From: Luteibacter sp.
Lineage (GTDB): Bacteria; Pseudomonadota; Gammaproteobacteria; Xanthomonadales; Rhodanobacteraceae
Assembly (NCBI RefSeq): GCF_009912395.1
Contig: NZ_WNDO01000014.1
Location: 62,001 to 126,000 of the forward strand
Direction: 5' to 3'
DNA length: 64,000 nucleotides
Positions 9,071-18,047 of this stretch are shown in pieces. The notes under the pieces were generated by a model. The model was not told the origin of the DNA, made no database searches, and saw only the letters and a list, made by a program, of their open reading frames with translations. How positions within the stretch are numbered: position 1 is the stretch's first letter; each line of letters starts with the position of its first letter. The position numbers were made by a program, and so were the translations under genes.

Positions 9071-9868
9071 TCAGGGCGCGGTCGTCGACGCGGCTGGCAT
9101 GCGCTGGATCAGCTCGGTGGCCAGCTTCTCGTAGTTCTCGTCGAAGTGGTGCGAGCCGGGTTTCTTGTACACCGTGACGAAACCCGGCAGGCGGGTGTCG
9201 GTACACAGGCTGTCGTCGGCGTCCTCATCGCCGTAGTAGCAGGCCATGGGTGGCTTGCCTCCCAGCTGGGCGATCGGCGGGATCGCATCCGTATGCACCA
9301 CCGGATTCAGCCATTGCAGGAAGTTGTGCGTGTGGGTCGTCCACCAGCCCTGCTTCATGTAGCCCTCGAGCTCGATCTCGAAGTTGATGTCGCGGCTGCC
9401 CGAAAGCAGCACAAGCTGGCTGAGCTTGGCCCGGTTGTCGGGGCGAAGCAGGCCGACGAGCGTCGGCAGCACGTCCGCGCCGAACGAATAGCCGATCAGC
9501 AGCACGCGCTTCTTGTTCCACTGGGCCGTGTACTTGTCGAGCAGGCCGTCGAGGTCGTGGGCGGATTCCTCCGGCGTGCGGTAGCGCCAGAAGTACTTGA
9601 AGGTGCTGACGCCCGCGACGGGGATGCCGCGCTGCACGAACACGGCGCCCAGGCGCTGGTCGAGATCCCACCAGCCGCCGTCGCCGGAGTAGATGACCAC
9701 CAGGAGGTCTTCCTCGCCGGCCGGAGGCGTGGTGAGCGCGGGCAGTTCCACCGTGGATTTCTCCATGGACGCATGGGTCCACGGATGCCAGGCGAGCAGG
9801 CCCAGCACGACGAGCGCCAGGATCGCGAGCAGGACGTAACGGACGACTTTCTTCGTGCGGGACTTCAC
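9071..9868 (-). CDS. VirJ/AcvB-family hydrolase, probable lysyl-phosphatidylglycerol hydrolase
   Basis: A 265-residue alpha/beta-hydrolase-type protein with an N-terminal membrane anchor (VRYVLLAILALVVLGLLAW, residues 9-27). Features of the VirJ family are YSGDGGWWDLDQ (60-71), the nucleophile elbow GYSFGAD (Ser128), an acidic residue in YYGDED (214-216) and the catalytic His in PGSHHFD (240/241). In Agrobacterium AcvB is a periplasmic hydrolase of lysyl-phosphatidylglycerol encoded with the synthase LpiA/MprF. The same pairing is seen here: the GTG start (9868-9866) overlaps the TGA of mprF in a GTGA, so translation is coupled. I infer that it removes or recycles the lipid made by MprF. Confidence 0.85.
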   Translation of the reverse strand: MKSRTKKVVRYVLLAILALVVLGLLAWHPWTHASMEKSTVELPALTTPPAGEEDLLVVIYSGDGGWWDLDQRLGAVFVQRGIPVAGVSTFKYFWRYRTPEESAHDLDGLLDKYTAQWNKKRVLLIGYSFGADVLPTLVGLLRPDNRAKLSQLVLLSGSRDINFEIELEGYMKQGWWTTHTHNFLQWLNPVVHTDAIPPIAQLGGKPPMACYYGDEDADDSLCTDTRLPGFVTVYKKPGSHHFDENYEKLATELIQRMPAASTTAP

Positions 9869-12489
9869 CGGCGCACCACCCCACCCAGGCCACCCGAGAT
9901 CAGGCTGGCGACATTGGCCAGCGCCAGCGGCAACGCGATGCCGCCGGCCACCGCGATGTAGCGCGGCTCCCATTCGGGGTCGAACTTTTCCTTGTAGCGA
10001 TGCAGGCCGCGGAAGTTGTAGAAGCGTTCGCCACGACCGAAGACCATGGCGCCGAAACGACTCCACAGCGGCGCGGTGCGGCGGTTGGTCAGGCCCGACA
10101 GCGGCGCCATGCCGAGGTTGAACCAGCGATAGCCTTCGGCCTTCGCCCAGACCATCAGTTCGATGAACAGAAAATCCATGATGCCGGAAGGGCCCTCTGG
10201 CAAGTGGCGCATGAGATCGACGGAGGCTTCTTCCTTCGACTCGGTGAGGAACATGTTGGCGAAGGCGACGGGCTCCTCGCCCAGCCAGACCACCGCCATG
10301 GGCGTGCGCGAGAGGTAGCGCTCGTCGAACAGGCCGAGCGAGAAGCGCTTTTCGCGCACCTTCTTGTCGCGCATCCAGGCGTCGGAGATCTTCTTCAGGC
10401 GCGGCAGCAGGGCCGGCACGTCCTCGACGGGCACGATCTCAAGGCGTAGGCCGTCGCGGCTGAGCTTGTTCACCGTACCACGGAGGGTCTTCTTCGACTT
10501 GCCGTCGAGGTTGAAGGTCTCCAGGTGCACACGGGCTTCCTCGCCGATCTTCAGCAGGTTCATGCCCACCTCGAGGTAGAGGTCGAGGTCCTCGGGGCGC
10601 ACCTGGTAGAACAGCGGCCAGCCACCGGCGCGTTCGCATTCCTCGCGGAAGGCCCAGACCAGTTCGCGTCGCGCGTCCTCGTCGTCGCCGACCGGGTCGC
10701 CCATCGAGATCCAGCTGCGACCCTCGATATCGTACATGATGAAGGCGCGGTCGTCCGGCGCGAACATCATCATCTTGTCGCCGACCAGCGCCAGATGCGC
10801 CTGCGCGGAGCCGAATTGCTTGATCAGCGGCATGGCGCGGCCGAACTCGACCTCGCCGGGCATCGTCCGCCGGGGACGTGCCGGACGGATCAGGTTGGCC
10901 AGGCCGAACAGCATCACCACCGCCGTCGCGCCGACCAGGGCGCGCAGCGCGCGCGGCGCGCCGCCATGGCGGAAGCTGAACTCCCACCACAGGTTGTTGT
11001 TGTATTCGACGTGCTTGTAGCTGAAAAACACCAGCCAGGTCGCGCAGCCCAGCACGGCCAGGATGGTGACGATCCAGGCGATGGAGAACGAGAACAGGGA
11101 GGCTCGCCGGTAGAAATGCTTGTGCGCGGGAGCCAGGGCGAGGGCCAGCAGCGACAGCAGGGTCGCTTCCTCGTAATCGATGCCCTTGAGCAGCGAGAAG
11201 ATCGCGCCCAGCACCAGCAGGACCAGGGTGAGCACGTAGGCCGCGTCGAGGCGGCGCTGCAGGCCGCGCGCGAGGATCAGCAGCAGCATGCCCACGACGC
11301 TGGACATGAAGTGCGAGACCTCCACCAGCGACAGGGGAACAAAGCCGCGCAGGATGTCCATGCGCCCCGGGATCGCCAGCGTCGCGCCGGAGAACAGCAG
11401 CACCGCACCGCAGACCAGGGTCAGGCCGGCGAAGAAAGGGGGTAGCAGGCTGGCGAACCACGGCGTGATGAGGGCCGTGTGGCGCAGGGCGCGCACCTCG
11501 CGCCAGATCACCATGAGCGTGGCCGCGGCCAGTGGCAGCAGGTAGTAGACGACGCGATAGGCGGCCAGCGAACCGAGGATCGGCGCCTCCAGCCCCTCAT
11601 TGCCGGTGGCGCCGAAGCCGGCCAGCATCACCGCCTCGAACACGCCCAGGCCACCCGGCACATGGCTGATCAGGCCGGCCATCTGGCCCAGCACGAACAG
11701 AGCGAGGAAGTGTCCGAAGCCGCCGACGATCTCCTGCGGCATCAGCACGTAGAGCACGCCCGCGGCCAGGCCCCAGTCAAGCGCGCCGATCAGGATCTGG
11801 CGGGCGGCGACGATGGGCGTCGGGGCGTTTACGGACCAGCGTCCGATGCGCAGTGGCCGGCGCATCGTCAGCGCGAGGGTGAACCAGGCCAGTGGTACCA
11901 GGGTCAGCACGACCGCCAGCGGGATGCGCATGCCGGACAGCGGCACTTCGGGCGGGATCGGCACGATGAGCAGCGTGACGCCCGTCAACGCCGCCAGGCC
12001 CAGCCAGAAGCTCAGCGTGGTGTACAGGACGACCCGGGCCACCTCGCCGGTGGTGAGGCCCGCCTGCACGTAGAAACGGTAGCGGATCGAGCCGGACACC
12101 AGCAGGGACATGCCCAGCGCGTTGGAGAAGCCGTAACTGATGAATGAGATAAATCCCACCCGCTTCGGCGGCAGCCGCTTGCCGATGCTGATCAGGCCGA
12201 ACCAGTCGTAGAGGGTCATGATCGAGTAGCCGGCGGCGGTCAGCAGCACGGCCAGGGCGATATCGGAGTTCGGCAGGCGGTGGACGTAGTGGGCGATCTG
12301 CCGGTACGTGACCTCGCTGGCCATGGCGTGCAGGGCCCACAGGGCCAGGCACAGCAGCGCGACGGACAGCAACGGGCCGCCCGCACGACGCAGCAGCGTC
12401 ACGTAGAGCGCGCGCTTCGCCATGGGCTGGTCGGTCGTCGTCGGGAGCTCCGTCCTCGTTTCGTGCTCCACCGCGCCGCGACTCCACAT
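9865..12489 (-). CDS. mprF: bifunctional lysylphosphatidylglycerol flippase/synthetase MprF
   Basis: The N-terminal 500 or so residues contain about 14 hydrophobic helices typical of the MprF flippase; the C-terminal 340 residues are the GNAT-like synthase domain (NLIRPARP linker, later KKTLRGTVNKLSRDGL, VWLGEEPVAFANMF, FNLGMAPLSGL). MprF transfers lysine (or alanine) from aminoacyl-tRNA to phosphatidylglycerol and flips the product, lowering surface negative charge and giving tolerance to cationic peptides and acid. The frame is open to a GTG at 12519; I take ATG 12489, which has GGAAGA just before it, and ATG 12423 is another candidate (852 vs 874 residues). It is the first gene of a two-gene unit with the VirJ-like hydrolase. 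Confidence 0.93.
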   Translation of the reverse strand: MWSRGAVEHETRTELPTTTDQPMAKRALYVTLLRRAGGPLLSVALLCLALWALHAMASEVTYRQIAHYVHRLPNSDIALAVLLTAAGYSIMTLYDWFGLISIGKRLPPKRVGFISFISYGFSNALGMSLLVSGSIRYRFYVQAGLTTGEVARVVLYTTLSFWLGLAALTGVTLLIVPIPPEVPLSGMRIPLAVVLTLVPLAWFTLALTMRRPLRIGRWSVNAPTPIVAARQILIGALDWGLAAGVLYVLMPQEIVGGFGHFLALFVLGQMAGLISHVPGGLGVFEAVMLAGFGATGNEGLEAPILGSLAAYRVVYYLLPLAAATLMVIWREVRALRHTALITPWFASLLPPFFAGLTLVCGAVLLFSGATLAIPGRMDILRGFVPLSLVEVSHFMSSVVGMLLLILARGLQRRLDAAYVLTLVLLVLGAIFSLLKGIDYEEATLLSLLALALAPAHKHFYRRASLFSFSIAWIVTILAVLGCATWLVFFSYKHVEYNNNLWWEFSFRHGGAPRALRALVGATAVVMLFGLANLIRPARPRRTMPGEVEFGRAMPLIKQFGSAQAHLALVGDKMMMFAPDDRAFIMYDIEGRSWISMGDPVGDDEDARRELVWAFREECERAGGWPLFYQVRPEDLDLYLEVGMNLLKIGEEARVHLETFNLDGKSKKTLRGTVNKLSRDGLRLEIVPVEDVPALLPRLKKISDAWMRDKKVREKRFSLGLFDERYLSRTPMAVVWLGEEPVAFANMFLTESKEEASVDLMRHLPEGPSGIMDFLFIELMVWAKAEGYRWFNLGMAPLSGLTNRRTAPLWSRFGAMVFGRGERFYNFRGLHRYKEKFDPEWEPRYIAVAGGIALPLALANVASLISGGLGGVVRR

Positions 12490-12666
12490 GATCTTCCGAA
12501 AGGTCGTGTAGGGTGCCACATAGCGGCTTGAGAGGGCAGCGGGGCCGCGCGATCCGGTCAGAAAAGAAAGCTTTCCATAAGGTTGGGGAAAGCCGGTCGT
12601 AAGCCCGAATTCTTACGCTTTCGCGACATGGCCGGCCGTCCCGGGCGGCTCAGATCGCGAGGCACC

Positions 12667-14604
12667 ATGCGTCCTGTCAATCCGGCCCCCGGCGCCCTGC
12701 GCCAGCGCTTTCGGCCGCTCCTGTGGTTCGGCGTCCTTTTCGTGGGCGTGGCCTTCCTGGTCCGCCTGGTCCTCCTGATCCACACCGGAAAGGAGATTCC
12801 CCACGATCCGGGCATGTGGCTTTACCTGTTCGCGGTCGGTTTCGGCTACGACCTGGTCACCTTCATCTATATGGGCTGGCCCCTGCTGTTGGTGCTGTGG
12901 CTGCTGCCGCGCCGGGCCTACCTGTCGCGCTGGGGCCACGGGATCTTCCTGGGCTTTTGCTTCGTCCTGACGTTCTTCACGCTCTACCTGGGCGCGGCGG
13001 AACTGGTGTTCTGGGGTGAATTCAGCGCCCGGTTCAACTTCATCGCCGTCGATTACCTCGTGTACACCCACGAAGTGGTCGGCAACATCCGCGAATCGTA
13101 TCCCATCGTCACCTGGTCGCTGCTGTTGCTGGCCGGCACGCTGCTGGTGATGTGGTTCAGCCGTCGGCCCCTGCGCGCCGAAGACACCGGTTCGCGCTTC
13201 GGTGGCCGCAGCGCCGTGGTGGGTGTGTGGCTGCTGCTGACGGTCGGCGTCAGCTTCGCGGTGGACGACGCCATGAAGGAGCGTTCCAGCAACAACTACG
13301 TGAACGAGCTGGCCGGCAACGGCATCTACCAGTTCTTCGCGGCCTTCCTCGACAACGAACTGGACTACACGAAGTACTACCCGACCATCCCGGACAAGGA
13401 CGCCTTCGCCAACCTGCGCACCCTGCTGAAGACGCCCGACGCGACCTTCACCAGCGACGATCCGATGGACCTGACTCGGCATATCGTCGCCGATCGTCCG
13501 GAAAAGAAGCTCAATGTCGTCCTGATCAGCGTGGAAAGCCTCTCCGGTGACTACGTCGAGGGGCTGGACACCAGCAAGCATCGCGGCCTCATGCCCAACC
13601 TGGACGCGCTGGCTTCCAAGAGCCTGTTCTTCACCGAGCTGTACGCCAACGGCACGCGCACCGTCCGCGGCCTGGAGGCGCTGGCGCTCTCGGTGCCGCC
13701 CACGCCGGGCGAATCCATCGTGAAGCGTCCCGACAACGAGAACCTCTGGTCGCTCGCCGACGTGTTCAATGCGAAGGGCTATACGTCGGAGTTCGTCTAC
13801 GGCGGTTACGGCTACTTCGACAACATGAATCACTTCTTCGCCAGCAACGGCTACGAGGCGGTGGACCGCAACGTCATCGACAGCAAGGACATCCACGCCG
13901 AGAACGTCTGGGGCGTGGCCGACGAAGACCTGTACACGCTGGTCATGAAGCGCATGGACGCGTCATATGCGAAGGGCAAGCCGTACTTCGGCCATGTCAT
14001 GACCACGTCGAACCACCGTCCGTTTACCTTCCCGGCGGGGCGTGTGCCGCTGCGCCAGGGCACGCGCAACGCGGCGGTGCAGTACACCGACTGGGCCATC
14101 GCCGATTTCCTGAAGCGTGCTTCGACCAAGCCGTGGTTCGACGACACCATCTTCATCATCACGGCCGACCATTGCGCCACCAGCGCGGGCAAGACCAGCC
14201 TGCCAATCGACCGCTACCACATCCCGCTGTACATCTATTCGCCCAAGCACGTGCAGCCGGGCGTGGTCGATCGTCTGATGAGCCAGATCGACATCCCGCC
14301 GACCCTGCTGGGCATGCTGGGTTTTAGCTATGACTCGCGCTTCTACGGTTACGACCTGTTCCGACTTGAACCCGGTCGCGAGCGCGCCTTCGTCAGCACC
14401 TACCAGGAACTGGGCTACATGCACGGCGACCGCCTCACCTCGCTGGTGCCACGCATGCCGGTGAAGGAGATGGTGCCGCAACGGACCACGGGCGACGCGA
14501 CGCCCGTCGAGCATCCGGATCCGCGCGACAGTAAGGATGCGATCACCTACTACCAGACCGCGGCTTATCTGTTTACGCATGGATTGATGAAGCGGAAGCC
14601 CTGA
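12667..14604 (+). CDS. LTA-synthase-family (sulfatase-fold) membrane phosphoglycerol/phosphoethanolamine transferase
   Basis: A 645-residue protein with five N-terminal transmembrane helices and a large periplasmic alkaline-phosphatase-superfamily domain. Metal and catalytic positions visible are Glu in LISVESLSGD, the Thr nucleophile in NGTRTVRGLEAL and the Asp-His pair in IITADHCATS. Members transfer phosphoglycerol or phosphoethanolamine groups to periplasmic glucans, lipid or glycans (LtaS, OpgB-like). I chose ATG 12667 because GAGG stands six bases upstream; in-frame ATGs at 12583 and 12628 add a basic stretch. The position next to mprF, in divergent orientation, supports a role in envelope charge or glycan decoration; the actual acceptor is unknown. 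Confidence 0.85.
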   Translation: MRPVNPAPGALRQRFRPLLWFGVLFVGVAFLVRLVLLIHTGKEIPHDPGMWLYLFAVGFGYDLVTFIYMGWPLLLVLWLLPRRAYLSRWGHGIFLGFCFVLTFFTLYLGAAELVFWGEFSARFNFIAVDYLVYTHEVVGNIRESYPIVTWSLLLLAGTLLVMWFSRRPLRAEDTGSRFGGRSAVVGVWLLLTVGVSFAVDDAMKERSSNNYVNELAGNGIYQFFAAFLDNELDYTKYYPTIPDKDAFANLRTLLKTPDATFTSDDPMDLTRHIVADRPEKKLNVVLISVESLSGDYVEGLDTSKHRGLMPNLDALASKSLFFTELYANGTRTVRGLEALALSVPPTPGESIVKRPDNENLWSLADVFNAKGYTSEFVYGGYGYFDNMNHFFASNGYEAVDRNVIDSKDIHAENVWGVADEDLYTLVMKRMDASYAKGKPYFGHVMTTSNHRPFTFPAGRVPLRQGTRNAAVQYTDWAIADFLKRASTKPWFDDTIFIITADHCATSAGKTSLPIDRYHIPLYIYSPKHVQPGVVDRLMSQIDIPPTLLGMLGFSYDSRFYGYDLFRLEPGRERAFVSTYQELGYMHGDRLTSLVPRMPVKEMVPQRTTGDATPVEHPDPRDSKDAITYYQTAAYLFTHGLMKRKP

Positions 14605-14629
14605 GACGATCGCATCGCGGACACGGTCC

Positions 14630-14678
14630 GCTCCCACCCCTTCGGTAGCGGTACATCGCCTACCGAAGGGGTGGGAGC
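14630..14678. repeat. inverted repeat, GCTCCCACCCCTT family, copy 1
   Basis: GCTCCCACCCCTTCGGTA (14630-14647) and its exact reverse complement (14661-14678) form an 18-bp stem with a 13-base loop; ATCGC-containing flanks extend it imperfectly. It sits between the convergent LTA-synthase-like and pirin genes, where it may terminate both. A sister copy is at 18770-18847. Confidence 0.8.
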
Positions 14679-14699
14679 CGATCGCATCGGCGATTCGTA

Positions 14700-15401
14700 T
14701 TACGCCGCGCTATCGACCAGCACCAGCTCCGCATCTTCCTTGGCGACGATGCGCAACACCGTCTCGTCGCGGATCGCGGCACCGTCGCCCTTGTCCAGGG
14801 CATGGCCGTTGATCTCCACCTTGCCGACCGCCGGCACCATGTACGCATAGCGGCCCTGGCCCAGCGTGTATTCCATGCTCTCGCCGGCCTTCAGGCTGGC
14901 GCCCAGCACACGGGCGTCGGTTCGGATCGGCAGGGCGTCGTCGTCGCCTTCCATGCCGCTGGCCAGGGTCACGAAGCGACCCGAGCGCTCGCCCTTCGGG
15001 AATGGGCGGGTGCCCCACGACGGTGCCTTGCGCTCGCGGTCCGGGATGATCCAGATCTGGAAGATCCGGGTGGCTTCCGGTTCGGCGTTGTATTCCGCAT
15101 GGCGGATACCCGTGCCCGCGCTCATCACCTGAACGTCGCCAGCCTCTGTGCGGCCCTTGTTGCCGAGGCTGTCCTCATGGGTGATCGCGCCTTCGCGGAC
15201 GTAGGTGATGATTTCCATGTCCGAATGCGGGTGCGGCGGGAAGCCGGTGCCGGCAGCGATCGTGTCGTCGTTCCACACGCGCAGGGCGCCCCAGCCCATG
15301 CGCTTCTGATCGTTGTACGAGGCGAACGAGAAATGGTGCTTGGCGTCGAGCCAACCGTGGTTGGCACCGCCGAGGCTGCTGAAGGGACGGACGTCGATCA
15401 T
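14700..15401 (-). CDS. pirin family protein (YhhW-type bicupin)
   Basis: The 233-residue protein has the pirin N-terminal cupin with its metal ligands in [15 protein letters not shown] (His-x-His) and later [10 protein letters not shown] with a His and Glu, followed by the second cupin ([13 protein letters not shown]). Bacterial pirins such as YhhW bind iron, and some have quercetin 2,3-dioxygenase activity; the physiological substrate is usually unknown. The start ATG 15401 ([12 protein letters not shown]) follows a strong GGGGGAG ribosome site; the longer frame from 15449 is not needed. It is divergent from the luciferase-like monooxygenase gene, with a palindromic site between them. Confidence 0.88.
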   Translation of the reverse strand: MIDVRPFSSLGGANHGWLDAKHHFSFASYNDQKRMGWGALRVWNDDTIAAGTGFPPHPHSDMEIITYVREGAITHEDSLGNKGRTEAGDVQVMSAGTGIRHAEYNAEPEATRIFQIWIIPDRERKAPSWGTRPFPKGERSGRFVTLASGMEGDDDALPIRTDARVLGASLKAGESMEYTLGQGRYAYMVPAVGKVEINGHALDKGDGAAIRDETVLRIVAKEDAELVLVDSAA

Positions 15402-15416
15402 GGTGTGCTCCCCCGG

Positions 15417-15437
15417 GTTTAACCGGACTGGTTGAAC
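15417..15437. promoter_or_regulatory. near-perfect palindrome upstream of the pirin gene
   Basis: GTTTAACC (15417-15424) and GGTTGAAC (15430-15437) are inverted with one mismatch around a five-base centre. The site lies 16-36 bases before the pirin start and 160 before the divergent oxidoreductase. It has the size of a dimeric repressor operator; the binding protein is unknown. Confidence 0.4.
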
Positions 15438-15595
15438 GAATGGGTACATTTTCCTCCCCTCGCCCGGCCGCGGAGCATCGCTGCATCGAACGGATTGTTT
15501 CCTTATCGTGCCTTGTCAGGGTTGTAATGCCGCCGGGGGTGCCCATGTCGGACGCATTGGCGGCCTGCCGCCTCCCCCTTCGAGGTGACTACCGG

Positions 15596-16600
15596 ATGAT
15601 TCCGTTCTCCGTGCTCGACCTGTCCCCCGTGGTGCGTGGCGCCACGCCGGGCGACGCCCTGCGCAACACGCGCGATCTCGCCATCCACGCCGAAGCCCTG
15701 GGCTTCCACCGCTACTGGCTCGCCGAACATCACAACATGACGGGCATTGCCAGCGCGGCGACCTCGGTGGTGATCGGCTACGTGGCCGAGGCGACGAAGA
15801 TGATCCGTGTCGGTTCGGGCGGCATCATGCTGCCCAACCATGCGCCGCTGGTAATCGCCGAACAGTTCGGCACCCTCGCCTCGTTGTATCCGGGACGCAT
15901 CGACCTCGGCCTGGGCCGCGCGCCGGGCACCGACCAGGGCACGGCACGCGCGCTGCGTCGCGCGATGGGTCCGAGCGACGATCGGTTCCCCGATGATGTG
16001 TTGGAGTTGCAGCGCTACCTTGGTCCACTGCAGCCGGGACAGACCGTGCGGGCCGTGCCCGGCATGGACACCCAGGTGCCGATCTGGCTACTGGGGTCGA
16101 GCCTGTTCAGTGCGCAACTCGCCACCCACCTTGGCCTGCCCTTCGCCTTCGCCTCGCACTTCGCGCCCGACCTGATGATGCAGGCGCTGCATGTCTACCG
16201 CACCATGTTCCGTCCTTCCGACGTGTTGCAGAAACCGTATGCCGCGCTCGGCATCAACGTAGTGGCCGCCGATACCGACGAGGACGCGCGCCATCTGTTT
16301 ACCTCGCAGCAACAGGCGTTCTGGAACCTGCGTCGCGGGGCACCCGGCCAGTTGCCGCCGCCCGTGCACAGCATGGAAGGCGTCTGGACGCCGATGGAAA
16401 AGGCGCAGGTGGATCATGCCTTGTCGTGCGCGATCGTCGGCTCGGGCGACAGCGTGCGCGACGGTCTCGCCCAGTTCATCGAACGCACGCAGGCCGACGA
16501 ACTGATCATCACGGCGCAGGTGTTCGATCACGAGGCGCGCAAGCGTTCGTATTCCATCGTCGCCGAACAGCGCGAACGACTGGCAGGCGTCGCCGCCTGA
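15596..16600 (+). CDS. LLM-class flavin-dependent oxidoreductase (bacterial luciferase-like, YhbW type)
   Basis: A 334-residue protein of the luciferase-like monooxygenase superfamily: SVLDLSPV at the start, [10 protein letters not shown] near residue 40, [14 protein letters not shown] and [13 protein letters not shown] around 80-110 are the family's signature blocks. Members use FMNH2 and oxygen to oxidise small organics; substrates of the YhbW group are mostly unknown. ATG 15596 is supported by GAGGTGA eight bases upstream. Its TGA shares one base with the ATG of the following PIN gene, so the two are co-transcribed and probably translationally coupled. Confidence 0.88.
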   Translation: MIPFSVLDLSPVVRGATPGDALRNTRDLAIHAEALGFHRYWLAEHHNMTGIASAATSVVIGYVAEATKMIRVGSGGIMLPNHAPLVIAEQFGTLASLYPGRIDLGLGRAPGTDQGTARALRRAMGPSDDRFPDDVLELQRYLGPLQPGQTVRAVPGMDTQVPIWLLGSSLFSAQLATHLGLPFAFASHFAPDLMMQALHVYRTMFRPSDVLQKPYAALGINVVAADTDEDARHLFTSQQQAFWNLRRGAPGQLPPPVHSMEGVWTPMEKAQVDHALSCAIVGSGDSVRDGLAQFIERTQADELIITAQVFDHEARKRSYSIVAEQRERLAGVAA

Positions 16601-17034
16601 TGCCACCGCGCGTCGTCCTCGACACCAACGTCTGCCTGGACGCCTTCGTCTTCGCCGATCCACGCGCCGCGATCCTCGTCGCGGCGATCGAGAGCGGCGA
16701 GATCGAGGCGGTGACCCATGCCGACTGTCGCGAGGAATGGCTCGCGGTGCTGGGGTATCCGACGTTGAAGCTGGACGACGCGCGACGCGATGCCGCCGCC
16801 GCGCGTTTCGACGCCCTGCTCCGTGTGTTGCCGGACATGTCATCGGTGAGGCGTCCGCCGCGGTGTCGCGACAAGGACGACCAGAAGTTCCTGGAGATCG
16901 CTGCGGCCTCGGGTGCGACGATCCTGTTCTCGCGCGATGCCGAAGTGCTTCGCCTGGCTCGCCGTACGCGTCGCGATGGCTTGTTCGAGATCATGCGGCC
17001 GGAAGACTGGCCAGCCTATCGCGATTCCGACTGA
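16600..17034 (+). CDS. PIN-domain putative ribonuclease (toxin-like, COG1569 type)
   Basis: A 144-residue PIN protein with the expected acidic cluster: Asp8 in RVVLDTNV, an acidic residue near 45 (DCREEW), Asp91-94 in CRDKDDQKFLE and Asp113 in FSRDAEVL. PIN domains are Mg-dependent RNases; many are VapC-like toxins, but the group with CRDKDDQ is often found without an antitoxin. Here the start overlaps the stop of the oxidoreductase gene (TGATG) and no small antitoxin gene is adjacent; the next gene is a convergent LysR. Whether it is a toxin or a solitary RNase cannot be decided from sequence. Confidence 0.82.
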   Translation: MPPRVVLDTNVCLDAFVFADPRAAILVAAIESGEIEAVTHADCREEWLAVLGYPTLKLDDARRDAAAARFDALLRVLPDMSSVRRPPRCRDKDDQKFLEIAAASGATILFSRDAEVLRLARRTRRDGLFEIMRPEDWPAYRDSD

Positions 17035-17043
17035 GCGCCTCGC

Positions 17044-17946
17044 TCACTCGCCCCAGCGCCACGCATCGCGCAGGCGCTCGGAACAGAAGTCGACGAAGCG
17101 ACGCACGCGTGGTGCGAGGTGCTGCGCATTCGCGTACACCGCCTGCAAGGGTGCGGCCGGTACGGTGAACTCCGGCAGGATGCGCACGAGCCGTCCGGCG
17201 CCCAGGTCGTCGCCGATGTCCCAGATCGACTTCTGCACGATGCCACCGCCGGCCACCGCGAAGGTGTGCGCGGCCTCGCCATCGTTGGTCTGGTAAGCCG
17301 CCTTGACGCGCACCGCGCTCGATTCGCCATCGCGCTGGAACTCCCAGTCGCGACCCGGATGCGGGCCGAACACGATGCAGTCGTGCGCGGCCAGGTCGGC
17401 CGGATGCCTCGGCATGCCCTTGCGCGCGAGATAGGACGGCGCGGCGCACAGCACGCGGAAGTTCGGTGCGAGCGGTCGCGCGATGAGCGAGGAGTCGGAC
17501 AACATGCCGAAGCGGATCGCGAGGTCCATGCCTTCGTCCACGATATCCACCAGCGCGTCGTTGAGGTTGAGGTGCACGCTCACCTCGGGATGCACCTCGC
17601 GGAACGCCACCGCCAGCGGTGCGATCCAGCGGCGTCCGAAGCCGCGTGTCGCCGTCACGCGCAGCACGCCCGTCACCTCGTCGCGGCTGCGCGACAGGGC
17701 GGCCTCGGCTTCCTGTACCTCGGCGAGGATGCGAACGCATCGCGCATGGAAGGTATGGCCTTCGTCGGTCAACGACAGTCGTCGCGTGGTGCGCTGGATC
17801 AGCCGCACGCCAAGGCGCCCTTCCAGCGCGGAAAGCCGCTTGCTGACCACGGCCAGCGACAGGTCGAGGTCGCGTGCCGCAGCGGATAGGCTGCCCGTGG
17901 CGGCGATACGGGCGAAGACCGTCAGTTCGAGGAGGTTGTCGATCAT
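17044..17946 (-). CDS. LysR-family transcriptional regulator
   Basis: A 300-residue LysR protein: winged helix-turn-helix at the N-terminus (ELTVFARIAATGSLSAAARD, then LAVVSKRLSALEGRLG) and a periplasmic-binding-like effector domain with the GMDLAIRFG block near residue 145. It belongs to the CrgA/DmlR-like group. Start ATG 17946 begins the HTH; the longer frame is unlikely because it crosses the divergent promoter region. It is divergent from the SDR gene (101-base gap), the usual arrangement for a LysR regulator and its target. Confidence 0.93.
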   Translation of the reverse strand: MIDNLLELTVFARIAATGSLSAAARDLDLSLAVVSKRLSALEGRLGVRLIQRTTRRLSLTDEGHTFHARCVRILAEVQEAEAALSRSRDEVTGVLRVTATRGFGRRWIAPLAVAFREVHPEVSVHLNLNDALVDIVDEGMDLAIRFGMLSDSSLIARPLAPNFRVLCAAPSYLARKGMPRHPADLAAHDCIVFGPHPGRDWEFQRDGESSAVRVKAAYQTNDGEAAHTFAVAGGGIVQKSIWDIGDDLGAGRLVRILPEFTVPAAPLQAVYANAQHLAPRVRRFVDFCSERLRDAWRWGE

Positions 17947-18047
17947 TCTTAAATGTCTGGCAAGAGTCTTTCCGCTGGAAGGCAGTTTGTTCCCGAATAC
18001 GCAAGGATCATAGTGCCGGCCGACCTTATTCATCAGGAGATACGCCC

